Shown here: piece by piece, positions 36,315 to 44,475 of the stretch
Layout of the letters: each line of letters opens with the position of its first letter
Position numbering within the stretch: the stretch's first letter is position 1
From: Ornithinimicrobium cerasi
GTDB taxonomy: Bacteria > Actinomycetota > Actinomycetes > Actinomycetales > Dermatophilaceae
Assembly: GCF_003702705.1 (NCBI RefSeq)
Contig: NZ_QZMN01000005.1
Span: 223,151-287,150 of the forward strand
Direction: 5' to 3'
Length of the DNA stretch: 64,000 nt
The notes under the pieces: generated by a model
Database searches by the model: none
Told to the model about the DNA's origin: nothing
What the model saw: the letters and a program-made list of their open reading frames with translations, nothing else
Made by a program: the position numbers and the translations under genes

Positions 36315-37090
36315 TGCTGCCCTGGCGACGGCACCGCCGCACCGAGCCCCGTCTCTCGCCGCGGGCGCAGGCCGACGCCTGGCAGCTGTCCTCGCTGCTG
36401 CTGGACTATCCCGGGGACGACCTGCAGGCCCGGGTGCCGGTGCTCCGCGAGGTGGTCGCCGGGCTGCCGGAGCCGGTCGCCGCGCCGCTGGGTCGTTTCC
36501 TGCTCCACGTGGGGGCGACCCCGCTGGAGGAGCTGCGGCGCGACTACGTCGACACCTTCGACGTGACGCGCAAGTGCGCGCTGCACCTGACCTACTTCCT
36601 CTACGGCGACACCCGCAACCGCGGTGTGGCCCTGGTGCAGTTCAAGCAGCTCTACCGCCAGCACGGGGTCGAGCTGGCTGATGCCGACGCGGAGCTCCCC
36701 GACTACCTGCCCCTGGTGCTCGAGTTCGGCGCCACGGTGGCTCCGGAGGTCGGCTGGAAGGTGCTCAACGACCACCGGGTCGGGATCGAGCTGCTCCGGC
36801 GGGCGCTGGACCGGCGGGGCTCGGCCTGGCTGGACGTCGTGCAGGCGGTCCGAGCCACCCTGCCCGAGCTGGACGGCGACGACGAGGAGGCGCTGGCCCG
36901 CCTCATCGCGCAGGGCCCGCCGCAGGAGACGGTCGGGATCGACGATGCGCCGTACTCGATCGACCCTGCCCTCGACCACCTCCGCACCCCGCCCAGCAGC
37001 GGCTGCAGCGACGCGGCCGCCCCGGCCGGCACACGGCATACCTCCCCGCAGCCCCTGGGCAGCACCATCTCCGTAGGAGCCCCCCGATGA
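36314..37090 (+). CDS. narJ: Nitrate reductase molybdenum cofactor assembly chaperone
   Basis: 258 residues, TGATG overlap with narH. All-helical NarJ/TorD family: S-L-L-L-D-Y-P, Y-V-D-T-F-D-x-x-R-K-C-A-L-H-L-T-Y-F, Y-G-D-T-R-N-R-G and L-P-D-Y-L-P-L-V-L-E-F. It holds NarG ready for cofactor insertion. About 40 C-terminal residues are low-complexity (Ser/Pro/Gly) and likely disordered. The stop overlaps narI (ATGA). Confidence 0.94.
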   Translation: MLPWRRHRRTEPRLSPRAQADAWQLSSLLLDYPGDDLQARVPVLREVVAGLPEPVAAPLGRFLLHVGATPLEELRRDYVDTFDVTRKCALHLTYFLYGDTRNRGVALVQFKQLYRQHGVELADADAELPDYLPLVLEFGATVAPEVGWKVLNDHRVGIELLRRALDRRGSAWLDVVQAVRATLPELDGDDEEALARLIAQGPPQETVGIDDAPYSIDPALDHLRTPPSSGCSDAAAPAGTRHTSPQPLGSTISVGAPR

Positions 37091-37824
37091 GCACCTTCCT
37101 GTGGGTCATCTTCCCCTACATCTGCCTGGCGATCTTCGTCGTGGGGCACGTGTGGCGCTACCGCTACGACAAGTTCGGGTGGACCACCCGCAGCTCCCAG
37201 CTCTACGAGAGCAAGCTGCTGCGGATCGGCAGCCCGCTGTTCCACTTCGGCATCCTCGGGGTGGCGGTCGGCCACTTCATGGGGCTGATCATCCCGCAGA
37301 GCCTCACCGACCGGATGGGGGTCAGTCACGAGCTGTACCACGTCGTCGCGCTCGCCGGCGGCATCCCGGCCGGGATCGCGACGCTGGCCGGGCTGGCGAT
37401 CCTCGTCTACCGGCGCCGCACCGTCGGGCCGGTCTTCTCGGCCACGACGGTCAACGACAAGGTCATGTATGCCGTGCTCGCCCTGGTCATCCTGCTCGGC
37501 ATGTGGAACACGATCGCGGGCAGCCTGCTGACCATCGGCGGCGAGTACAACTACCGTGACGGTGTCTCCCCGTGGTTCCGGCAGATCTTCTGGTTCCAGC
37601 CGGACGCCTCGCTCATGGCGGGCGCGCCGATCGGTTTCAAGCTGCACGCGTTCTTCGCGTTCCTGCTCTTCGCGATGTGGCCGTTCACCCGCCTCGTGCA
37701 CGTCTTCTCGGCGCCCATCGGCTATTTCACCCGCCCCTACATCGTCTACCGCAGCCGCGACGACCGCCCCGGTGTCGCCACCGGCTCCCGCGCCCAGAAG
37801 CGCGGCTGGGAGCGCGTCGGATGA
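37087..37824 (+). CDS. narI: Respiratory nitrate reductase gamma subunit (cytochrome b)
   Basis: 245 residues, five membrane helices. Heme ligands H53, H63, H187 and H205 match the E. coli positions almost exactly (56, 66, 187, 205). It takes electrons from menaquinol at the outer face and delivers them to NarH, generating proton-motive force. The C-terminal 25 residues are Arg-rich and cytoplasmic. Overlaps narJ and the following cupin gene by four bases each. Confidence 0.95.
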   Translation: MSTFLWVIFPYICLAIFVVGHVWRYRYDKFGWTTRSSQLYESKLLRIGSPLFHFGILGVAVGHFMGLIIPQSLTDRMGVSHELYHVVALAGGIPAGIATLAGLAILVYRRRTVGPVFSATTVNDKVMYAVLALVILLGMWNTIAGSLLTIGGEYNYRDGVSPWFRQIFWFQPDASLMAGAPIGFKLHAFFAFLLFAMWPFTRLVHVFSAPIGYFTRPYIVYRSRDDRPGVATGSRAQKRGWERVG

Positions 37825-38231
37825 CCGACCCGGCCCACCCGGTGACGGGCGACCTCGCCCCGACCGAGGACGACGCCTCCAGCGTCGTCGACCTGCAGGC
37901 CGAGGGCGTCCGCCTGCTCGAGCTGGCGCGCTCGGGGGACCGCGGACGGGCGGTCCGCTCGGTGATGCGACAGCCGGGTCAGAACGCGATCCTGCTGGCG
38001 TTCCCCGCCGGCGGCGGCCTGCCGGGCCACGACGCGCCCGGTCCGGCGTCCCTGCTGTGCCTGTCCGGCTCTGTGGTGCTCGCCGCCGGGGAGGACGAGT
38101 GGCGCCTGCCCGCGGGCTCGGCGCACGTCATACCCCCGGTGCGGCACGAGGTCCGCGCCGAGGTGGACAGCGTCTGCCTGCTCACGGTGTCCCTGCCCCT
38201 GCCGGCAGACCCGCCCGGTACGGTCTCGTAG
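37821..38231 (+). CDS. Small cupin-domain protein in the nar operon
   Basis: 136 residues, ATG 37821 overlapping the narI stop (ATGA). Single small beta-barrel: L-L-A-F-P-A-G-G-G-L-P-G-H-D, A-S-L-L-C-L-S-G-S-V-V-L, W-R-L-P-A-G-S-A-H-V-I-P-P-V-R-H-E-V. The two histidines of the second motif could bind metal. Cupins of this kind usually act as sensors or small dioxygenases; there is no known one in nitrate reduction. Its stop codon forms the first bases of the next gene's -10 box. Confidence 0.72.
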   Translation: MTDPAHPVTGDLAPTEDDASSVVDLQAEGVRLLELARSGDRGRAVRSVMRQPGQNAILLAFPAGGGLPGHDAPGPASLLCLSGSVVLAAGEDEWRLPAGSAHVIPPVRHEVRAEVDSVCLLTVSLPLPADPPGTVS

Positions 38232-38234
38232 CCT
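38229..38234 (+). promoter_or_regulatory. -10 box for leaderless moeB start
   Basis: TAGCCT 7 bases before GTG 38242, no SD between. This suggests the cofactor genes can be transcribed separately from narGHJI. Confidence 0.4.
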
Positions 38235-38241
38235 CGGTGCG

Positions 38242-39375
38242 GTGACCCCCCTCCCACCGCTCGTCGAGCCCGGCCCCGACCTCACCTCGGCGCAGGTGTC
38301 GCGCTACTCCCGGCACCTGCTCGTGCCCGGGATGGGGATCGAGGCGCAGCGGCGCCTGCTCGCCGCGCGCGTGGCCGTCGTCGGTGCGGGCGGGCTCGGG
38401 AGCCCGGTCCTCGCCTACCTCGCGGCCGCCGGCGTCGGGCACCTGACGGTGATCGACGACGACGTGGTCGACGCGACCAACCTGCAGCGGCAGGTGATGC
38501 ACGCCACCGCCGACCTCGGCCGTCCCAAGGTGGAGTCGGCGGCGGAGTTCGTCCGCGGGCTCAACCCGGACGTCAGCGTCACGACGCGGCAGGTGCGGAT
38601 CGTGCCCGGCAACGCCCAGGAGCTCCTCGCCGGCCACGACCTCGTCCTCGACGGCGCGGACAACTTCCCCGCGCGGTATGCCGTGTCCGACGCCTGCGTC
38701 GCGCTCGGCCTGCCGGTGGTGTGGGCGGCGGTGCTGAGGTTCGACGCGCAGCTGTCGACCTTCGTGCCGGGGGGAAGCGAGGCGGTGAGCCTGCGCGACC
38801 TCTTCCCGGTGCCGCCGCGCCCGGAGGACGTGCCGTCGTGCGCGGAGGCGGGGGTGCTCGGCGCCCTGGTCGGCCAGGTCGGCTCGATCATGGCGGCGGA
38901 GGCGGTGAAGCTGATCTGCGGGTTCGGCGAACCGCTGGTCGGGCGGGTGCTGCTCGTGGACGCGCTGTCGCAGCGCACCCGCGAGGTGCCGCTGCGGCCG
39001 GCGGGCGTGGTGGTGGAGCTGCCCGTGCACGAGGTGGTGCGCGAGCTGGTGCCGCTGGAGGAGGTGTCCGCCGAGGACGTGCGGGGGCTGGCCGGCGCCG
39101 GCACGCACGTGCTCCTCGACGTGCGCGAGCCCGGCGAGCACGCCCTGGGGACGGTGCCCGGTGCGCTGACCGTGCCGGTGGGTGAGGTGCTCAGCTGGGA
39201 GGAGCTCGACTCCCACCTCCCGGAGGGACCGGTCGTCGTCTACTGCAAGGCCGGCCCCCGCGCCCGCCGCGCCGCCGCCCACCTCGTGCGCCTCGGCCAC
39301 CCCGACGTCCGCGTGATGACCGGGGGGATGCTCGCCTGGATCGAGCGCGTCGACCCCTCGCTCCCCACCTACTGA
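38242..39375 (+). CDS. moeB: Adenylyltransferase/sulfurtransferase (ThiF-rhodanese)
   Basis: 377 residues. N-terminal ThiF/MoeB domain: R-Y-S-R-H-L-L-V-P, V-V-G-A-G-G-L-G-S-P nucleotide loop, D-D-D-V-V-D-A-T-N-L-Q-R-Q, and the thiolester-region cysteine in V-P-S-C-A-E-A-G-V-L-G. C-terminal rhodanese (about 275-370) with the active cysteine in V-V-Y-C-K-A-G-P-R-A. It adenylates the C-terminal glycine of MoaD and supplies sulfur for molybdopterin synthesis; two genes on, moaD is its partner. The classic paired zinc CxxC motifs are not evident. MoeZ is an equivalent name. Confidence 0.9.
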   Translation: MTPLPPLVEPGPDLTSAQVSRYSRHLLVPGMGIEAQRRLLAARVAVVGAGGLGSPVLAYLAAAGVGHLTVIDDDVVDATNLQRQVMHATADLGRPKVESAAEFVRGLNPDVSVTTRQVRIVPGNAQELLAGHDLVLDGADNFPARYAVSDACVALGLPVVWAAVLRFDAQLSTFVPGGSEAVSLRDLFPVPPRPEDVPSCAEAGVLGALVGQVGSIMAAEAVKLICGFGEPLVGRVLLVDALSQRTREVPLRPAGVVVELPVHEVVRELVPLEEVSAEDVRGLAGAGTHVLLDVREPGEHALGTVPGALTVPVGEVLSWEELDSHLPEGPVVVYCKAGPRARRAAAHLVRLGHPDVRVMTGGMLAWIERVDPSLPTY

Positions 39376-39383
39376 GGGTGGCG

Positions 39384-40028
39384 ATGTCCACGCCGACCGT
39401 CGACCTCCTCGTCCTCGCGGGCGGACGGGGCGAGCGCCTCGGGGGCCATGACAAGGCCGCCCTGGTGATCGGCGGCCGGACCCTGCTCGACCGCGTCCTC
39501 GACGCGTCCTCGCTGCTGGGCGGCGGGGTGGTCGTCGTCGGTGACACCCCGGTGCCCGAGGGCGTGGTGCGCACGGTCGAGGACCCGCCCGACGGCGGAC
39601 CCGTGGCCGGGATCGCCGCGGGGCTCGCGGCCCTGGCCCAGGGGTTCCCTGCCGCGTGGGTCGCCGTCGTGGCCGTCGACCAGCCGGCCGCCCTCCCCGC
39701 CCTCACCGCCCTGCACGCGGCGTTGCCCGGGCTCCCCGACGACGTCGACGCGGTGAGCCACGCCGACCCCGGGGGTCACCGGCAGTGGCTGCTGGCCGTC
39801 TACCGCCGTGCCGCGCTGGAGGCGGCGCTCGCCGCCCTGCCCGGCCCACGTCATACCTCGGTCAGGCGGTTGGTCGCGGACCTGGCCTGGCACCTCGTGG
39901 AGCAGGGGGCCGAGCACGTGGGGGACGTGGACACGTGGGCGGCGGCGGCGGAGTGGGAGCGGCGCCTGGGCGGTGCGAGGATGGGCGCGGACGGGCGCGG
40001 GCGGCGGCCCGGGACGGAGGAGGTCTGA
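39384..40028 (+). CDS. mobA: Molybdenum cofactor guanylyltransferase-like protein
   Basis: 214 residues from ATG 39384 (GAGGG 5 bases ahead; GTG 39378 also possible). NTP-transferase start L-A-G-G-R-G-E-R-L-G-G-H-D-K-A-A-L, where the canonical G-G-D-K carries an extra His; then E-D-P-P-D-G-G-P-V-A-G-I-A-A-G-L and V-A-V-D-Q-P-A-A-L with D-Q in place of the usual D-x-P. Attaches GMP to molybdopterin to give the MGD cofactor needed by NarG and FdsA. TGATG overlap with moaD. Confidence 0.85.
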   Translation: MSTPTVDLLVLAGGRGERLGGHDKAALVIGGRTLLDRVLDASSLLGGGVVVVGDTPVPEGVVRTVEDPPDGGPVAGIAAGLAALAQGFPAAWVAVVAVDQPAALPALTALHAALPGLPDDVDAVSHADPGGHRQWLLAVYRRAALEAALAALPGPRHTSVRRLVADLAWHLVEQGAEHVGDVDTWAAAAEWERRLGGARMGADGRGRRPGTEEV

Positions 40029-40267
40029 TGGCGACGGTGAGGTACTTCGCGGCGGCGGCCGAGGCGGCCGGCACGGAGTCGGAGCGGGTGGCGGCCGACG
40101 ACCTGGGCAGCCTCAAGGCCCGCCTCGTCGCCCTGCACGGGGCCGAGCTCGCGCGGGTGCTGAGCCGCAGCTCGGTCCTGCACGAGGGGCAGTACGTGAG
40201 CGACCCGAGCCTGCCGATCGCGCACGACGCGGTGGTCGACGTCCTGCCACCGTTCGCCGGTGGCTGA
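40028..40267 (+). CDS. moaD: Molybdopterin synthase sulfur carrier subunit
   Basis: 79 residues, beta-grasp protein ending in P-P-F-A-G-G, the Gly-Gly tail that is adenylated and thiocarboxylated. V-R-Y-F-A-A-A-A-E-A-A-G-T is the usual N-terminus. ATG 40028 sits inside the mobA stop (TGATG). Its large partner MoaE is not in the window. Confidence 0.92.
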   Translation: MATVRYFAAAAEAAGTESERVAADDLGSLKARLVALHGAELARVLSRSSVLHEGQYVSDPSLPIAHDAVVDVLPPFAGG

Positions 40268-40297
40268 GCGACGGCCGGGTCTGTCCGTCGCGGGCAG

Positions 40298-40303
40298 TAG
40301 CGT
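40298..40303 (+). promoter_or_regulatory. -10 box for leaderless VanZ-GH15 start
   Basis: TAGCGT exactly 6 bases before GTG 40310; no SD. Confidence 0.4.
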
Positions 40304-40309
40304 CTGACC

Positions 40310-42049
40310 GTGCCGTCGGCGGACCTGCTCCTCCACGCCTACCCCGGGGTCGGGTGGTGGGGTGCGATCTGGGGGATCGTCGTCGGGGCGATGGTGCTGG
40401 TACGGCGACGACCGGACGGGAGGTGGTGGGCCGCAGGGGCGGCGGGGACGCTGGTGGCGGCGGCCCTCGTGCCGCCCCGGGGTGGCTGGGTCTCCGGCGT
40501 GGCGAGGGTGTGCGACCTGGGCGCGGAGCACGTGCTGATGCCGTGGCGGTGGGGCCAGCAGGACCCGCGCCTGGGGGCCGTGGTGCTCGTCCTCCTGGCC
40601 GGCGCCGTGGTGGCGCGGCGGCCGGCCTGGGTCGCCGGGCTGGCCGCCCTGCCGGTGGTCGTGGAGGTGGTCCAGTACGCGCTGCCCGGTCTCGGTCGGG
40701 CCTGCTCGGTGCCGGACCTCCTGCACACCTGGCTCGGGCTGGGGGTCGGGGTGCTGACCGGCCTGGGGGTCGGCGGTGCGGTCGCCCTCGCGCGGCGCGT
40801 GCCCCCGCGGGTGGTCACCGCCGGCCTGGCGGTGGTGCTGGGCCTGGCGGTCGTCGCCGGGGTGGCCGGGCAGGGCCGGGCCGCGGTCGACCCGCAGGCC
40901 CGCGTGCCGTTGGCCGGGGCGGAGCTGCTCGCGGGGTGGGACGACGCACCCGGTCCGGACGGCGCCGCGTGGTTGTCGGCCGGGACCGTCCCGGGGACGG
41001 GCACGGCATACCAGGGGATGGGGCGCGCCGCCCTGCGCGACCTGCACCTGCTCACCCGGGGGCCGGACGGTGAGGTGGCGCTGCCGCCGGCCGGGCCCAG
41101 CCCGAGGTGGGACTACTTCTGGCCGCGGGACGGGGCGTTCGTGGCGGCGGCGCTGGCCGGGACGGGGCACGGCGACGACGCCGCGGCGCTGCTGGTGGAG
41201 GTCGCCGGCCTCTACCTCGACCCGGGGCTGGGCCCGGACGCGCGCTACCTGCTCACCGGCGGACGGGTCACGACCGACCCGAGGCGGGCCCAGGGTGACG
41301 GCTGCGGATGGCTGCTGTGGGCGGTGCACGAGACCGGTCGGGCCGTGGGGCCGGGGTCGGATCACCCGGCGGACCTGCCCGCGGAGGTGGCCGGTCTGCG
41401 CGACCGCTGCACCGACCAGCTCCTGAGGTCGACCGGCGGCGGCAGCCACCTGCCGGCCCCGGGCCCGGACTACTGGGAGCGGACCACCTTCGAGCACCTG
41501 CTCGGCGTCGCCGCCCCGGTCGCGGCGGGGCTGCGGTCCGCCGCGCTGGACTACCGCGCGCTCGGCGAGGTCGAGCGCGCCGGCGAGGTCGAGCGGGCCG
41601 CGGCCGGGGTGCGTGCCGAGATCGAGCGGGTCTTCGGGCCGGGCTACCTGCGCGCCGGCACCGGCGGCGGGCTCGACGCGGCGACGGCGATGCTCCTGCC
41701 GCCGTTCGACCCCGACCCGCTGCCGGGCGTCCGCGAGGCGTGGTCGGCCTACCAGGAGCAGGCGCTGCGACCCGCCGGCGGCCTCGCCCCCGGCACGGCC
41801 TGGAAGCAGGACGGCATCTCCTGGACCCCGCAGGTCGGGCTGGTCGCCCTCACCGCCGCGGCCGCCGGCGAGGACGAGGTGGCCCGGCGGTGGCTGGACT
41901 GGCTGGACGTGCACCGCGCACCGTGGGGTTCGCTCCCGGAGAAGGTGGACTCGGCCGGCCGACCCGGGGGCCCGGCGCCGCTGGGGTGGACGACCGCCCT
42001 CGTGGTGCTGACCCTGGGCGCCCTGGAGCAGGACTCCCCGGCCGGCTGA
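40310..42049 (+). CDS. VanZ-like membrane domain fused to a GH15-type glycoside hydrolase domain
   Basis: 579 residues. About 1-185: five or so helices with VanZ-like spacing (W-G-A-I-W-G-I-V, D-L-G-A-E-H-V-L-M-P-W, V-V-E-V-V-Q-Y-A-L-P, D-L-L-H-T-W-L-G-L). About 205-575: an (alpha/alpha)6 domain with P-R-W-D-Y-F-W-P-R-D-G-A-F-V-A-A-A-L near 270, a glucoamylase family signature, later Y-W-E-R-T-T-F-E-H and W-K-Q-D-G-I-S-W-T-P-Q-V-G-L near the end, with probable general acid and base Glu/Asp residues. An extracytoplasmic enzyme acting on glucans or teichoic/lipid-linked glycans is inferred. Confidence 0.75.
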   Translation: MPSADLLLHAYPGVGWWGAIWGIVVGAMVLVRRRPDGRWWAAGAAGTLVAAALVPPRGGWVSGVARVCDLGAEHVLMPWRWGQQDPRLGAVVLVLLAGAVVARRPAWVAGLAALPVVVEVVQYALPGLGRACSVPDLLHTWLGLGVGVLTGLGVGGAVALARRVPPRVVTAGLAVVLGLAVVAGVAGQGRAAVDPQARVPLAGAELLAGWDDAPGPDGAAWLSAGTVPGTGTAYQGMGRAALRDLHLLTRGPDGEVALPPAGPSPRWDYFWPRDGAFVAAALAGTGHGDDAAALLVEVAGLYLDPGLGPDARYLLTGGRVTTDPRRAQGDGCGWLLWAVHETGRAVGPGSDHPADLPAEVAGLRDRCTDQLLRSTGGGSHLPAPGPDYWERTTFEHLLGVAAPVAAGLRSAALDYRALGEVERAGEVERAAAGVRAEIERVFGPGYLRAGTGGGLDAATAMLLPPFDPDPLPGVREAWSAYQEQALRPAGGLAPGTAWKQDGISWTPQVGLVALTAAAAGEDEVARRWLDWLDVHRAPWGSLPEKVDSAGRPGGPAPLGWTTALVVLTLGALEQDSPAG

Positions 42050-42095
42050 GCCTCGGGCCGGGCGGGCCGGGCCCGGCCGACGCATCCCCGGTCGC

Positions 42096-42497
42096 TCAGG
42101 ACGCGCCCTCCGTGAGGTGGCGGCGCCGCAGGACCACCACGAGGCCCAGCGCGGCGAGCGCGCCGACCCAGAGGTTCACCTCGGACCACACCCAGTGCCG
42201 CCCCGGTCCGGGCGCCGCCCAGGCGTCCACCCCGGCGGCGACGACCAGGGTCAGCCCGACGCCGGTGACCGTGGCGAGCACGGCCGACCCGGCGCGCACC
42301 CAGCCGGGCCGGCCGCGGGTGAGGGAGAGGGCGAGGCTGACGACCGTCGTCAGCATGGCGAGCAGGCCGGCCAGGAAGAGCGGCGACTCCCACGGTGAGA
42401 GGTCCAGGCCGCCGGCGATCCCGATGGCGGTGGACTTGGCTCCCCACAGCAGGACGGTGGCGACGGCGGCGACGAGGGCGAGGCGTGTGCTGTTCAT
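42096..42497 (-). CDS. Four-helix membrane protein, function unknown
   Basis: 133 residues from ATG 42497; the frame could start 13 codons earlier but those are Arg/Pro-rich. Four hydrophobic segments (A-L-V-A-A-V-A-T-V-L-L-W-G, F-L-A-G-L-L-A-M-L-T-T-V-V-S-L-A, V-L-A-T-V-T-G-V-G-L-T-L, V-G-A-L-A-A-L-G-L-V-V-V-L). No catalytic or binding motif. Divergent from the kinase gene, so a link to that system is possible. Confidence 0.6.
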   Translation of the reverse strand: MNSTRLALVAAVATVLLWGAKSTAIGIAGGLDLSPWESPLFLAGLLAMLTTVVSLALSLTRGRPGWVRAGSAVLATVTGVGLTLVVAAGVDAWAAPGPGRHWVWSEVNLWVGALAALGLVVVLRRRHLTEGAS

Positions 42498-42570
42498 GTC
42501 TCGAGGGTCCGGCCTCGGACCCGGCGGACGCCTCACTCCGCGGAGTGATGTGCGCTGACGTCCCGGTCCC

Positions 42571-42576
42571 TAGGCT
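42571..42576 (+). promoter_or_regulatory. -10 box for leaderless kinase start
   Basis: TAGGCT exactly 6 bases before GTG 42583; no SD. Confidence 0.45.
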
Positions 42577-42582
42577 CGGACC

Positions 42583-44475
42583 GTGGACCGCAGGACCGTC
42601 GCCGTCGTGCTGCTCGCCGCCGCGGGCGCGCTGCCGGTGCTCGCCGTGGCGCAGGGCTGGGGCTGGTACCTCGACGGACCCCTCCTCATCCTGCTCGCCG
42701 TGCTCGGGGGGTATGCCGCCGGCCTCTGGCTCCCGCGGTGGGCCGCCGTCGCCGGCGGCGTGCTGGCGGTCACCGGCCTCGTCCTCGCCAACCAGCTGCA
42801 GGACGCGGAGTACCACTGGATCGACGACACCGTCTTCTTCCTCGTGATCGTCGGCGGACCAGCCACCGCCGGGGCGGCGGTCGCGCTCCGGGCACGGCAG
42901 CTGCGGACCCTCGAGGCGCTCCGCGCCCAGCTCGACGAGCAGGAGCGGACCGAGGTCGCGGCCGCGCGACTGGAGGAGCAGACCCGGGTCCAGGAGCAGC
43001 TGCACGCCCGCCTGGCCGAGCGGATCGCCGGGATCGCCGTCCGGGCCGAGGGCGCCAGGCGGACCGTGGACCTGTCGCAGGACGCGTTCGTCGAGCTCGA
43101 GACCGAGGCCCGCGGGGTGCTGGACCAGCTGCGGGCCGTGCTCGGGTCGCTGCGCGAGGAGCCGACGGACCCCTCGGCGGGGGCCTCGACGGACCGGCCG
43201 CCGCAGGACGGGACGGACGCGCCCGCCGGCGAGGCGGCATACCCCGCCAGCGAGGGGGCACACCCGGCCCGCGAGGGGGCACACCCGATCCCCGGGCCGC
43301 GGCCGACCCGGCTGGACGTCGCGCTGGCGGTCGTCCTCGGCGGAGCGCTCGCCGTCGAGACGCTGGTCTCCTCGGTCGCCCGGGGACCGGCGTCCGCGAA
43401 CGTGCTCGCCGCGCTCGTGGTGACGGCCCCGCTGGTGCTCCGGCGGCGCCGGCCCGTGCTGGCCGTCGGGGGCACGACGCTGGCGGCCACGCTGATGAGC
43501 CTGGCGCTGACCCCGGTGTCCGCGACGGTGACCGGGGTGGCGGTCACCGCGGTGGTGTTCTACTCGGTCGGCGCCTGGTGCCGGGGGCGGTCGGTGCTGG
43601 TCGGCCTGGCGGTGGCGGTGGCGGGCACCCTGCTGGTCGGGGTGGCCGCGGGGGTGGCCGCAGCCGACGGCGGTGGGCAGGCGCCCGTCGTGGTCGCCTG
43701 GGGACTGGGCGCGGCGGTGCTGGGACGGGTGACGGCGGGGTGGCAGGAGCGGGTCCGGCGCACCGAGGAGGTGCTCGCGGCGCTCCAGGAGGGGCGGGGT
43801 GTCGCGCTGCGGCTGGCCCGGGCCCGGGAACGGCAGGCGCTGGCCAGCGAGCTGCACGACACCGTGGCCCACGCGATGACGGTGGTGTGCCTGCAGGCCG
43901 GCGCCCGACGCAGGGTGGTCAGGGACTCCAGGGACTCCAGGGACTCCGTGGACGCGGGGGCGACGCTCGCGACGATCGCGGCGGCGGCGACCTCCAGCCT
44001 GGAGGAGCTGCGCGAGGGGCTCGACGCGATCGGCGCGGGCGAACGGCCGCTGGACCCGTCGCGGGTCGTCGCCCTCGGCCGACGTGTGGGGGTCGACGTC
44101 GACGTCACCGGCCCGCCGCCCGCCGTGACCGGTCCGGTGGCGACGCTCGGCCTGCGGGTGCTGCGCGAGGCGCTCGTCAACGCCGCGCGGCACGCCCCGG
44201 GGGCGACGGCGCACGTCGCCATGGACGGCGCGGGAGGGAGCCTGCTGATCGAGGTCGAGGACGACGGGGGGACCGGCGGGTCGCTGGTGACCGGGAGCGG
44301 CAGCGGTCTCGACGGGCTCGCCGACGCGGTCCGCGACGCCGGCGGCAGCCTCGAATGGGGACCGCGGGCGACCGGCGGATTCCGCGTCAGCGCCCGGATC
44401 CCCGGGGGTGCACCCGCGACGGCCGCCCCGGTCGAGGTGGGGTGTGCCGCCTCTGCCCAGCAGGCGCTGCCATGA
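42583..44475 (+). CDS. NarL-type sensor histidine kinase with two phosphoacceptor-like modules
   Basis: 630 residues. Layout: three helices (1-100), coiled coil, first HisKA_3-like helix pair at about 135-192 with Q-L-H141-A-R-L-A-E instead of E-L-H-D, a disordered linker with repeated E-G-A-H-P, four to five more helices (245-385), the standard HisKA_3 with S-E-L-H425-D-T-V-A-H, then HATPase (E-A-L-V-N-A-A-R-H-A, E-V-E-D-D-G-G, G-S-G-L-D-G-L). Only one ATPase domain is present. A 9-base unit encoding R-D-S is repeated three times at 43921-43947. Overlaps its response regulator by ATGA. Confidence 0.85.
   Translation: MDRRTVAVVLLAAAGALPVLAVAQGWGWYLDGPLLILLAVLGGYAAGLWLPRWAAVAGGVLAVTGLVLANQLQDAEYHWIDDTVFFLVIVGGPATAGAAVALRARQLRTLEALRAQLDEQERTEVAAARLEEQTRVQEQLHARLAERIAGIAVRAEGARRTVDLSQDAFVELETEARGVLDQLRAVLGSLREEPTDPSAGASTDRPPQDGTDAPAGEAAYPASEGAHPAREGAHPIPGPRPTRLDVALAVVLGGALAVETLVSSVARGPASANVLAALVVTAPLVLRRRRPVLAVGGTTLAATLMSLALTPVSATVTGVAVTAVVFYSVGAWCRGRSVLVGLAVAVAGTLLVGVAAGVAAADGGGQAPVVVAWGLGAAVLGRVTAGWQERVRRTEEVLAALQEGRGVALRLARARERQALASELHDTVAHAMTVVCLQAGARRRVVRDSRDSRDSVDAGATLATIAAAATSSLEELREGLDAIGAGERPLDPSRVVALGRRVGVDVDVTGPPPAVTGPVATLGLRVLREALVNAARHAPGATAHVAMDGAGGSLLIEVEDDGGTGGSLVTGSGSGLDGLADAVRDAGGSLEWGPRATGGFRVSARIPGGAPATAAPVEVGCAASAQQALP

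Noticed and set aside
43225-43275. Short tandem repeats as a possible CRISPR or VNTR array
   Set aside because: Units are in frame within a disordered linker of the kinase, with no spacers or cas genes.
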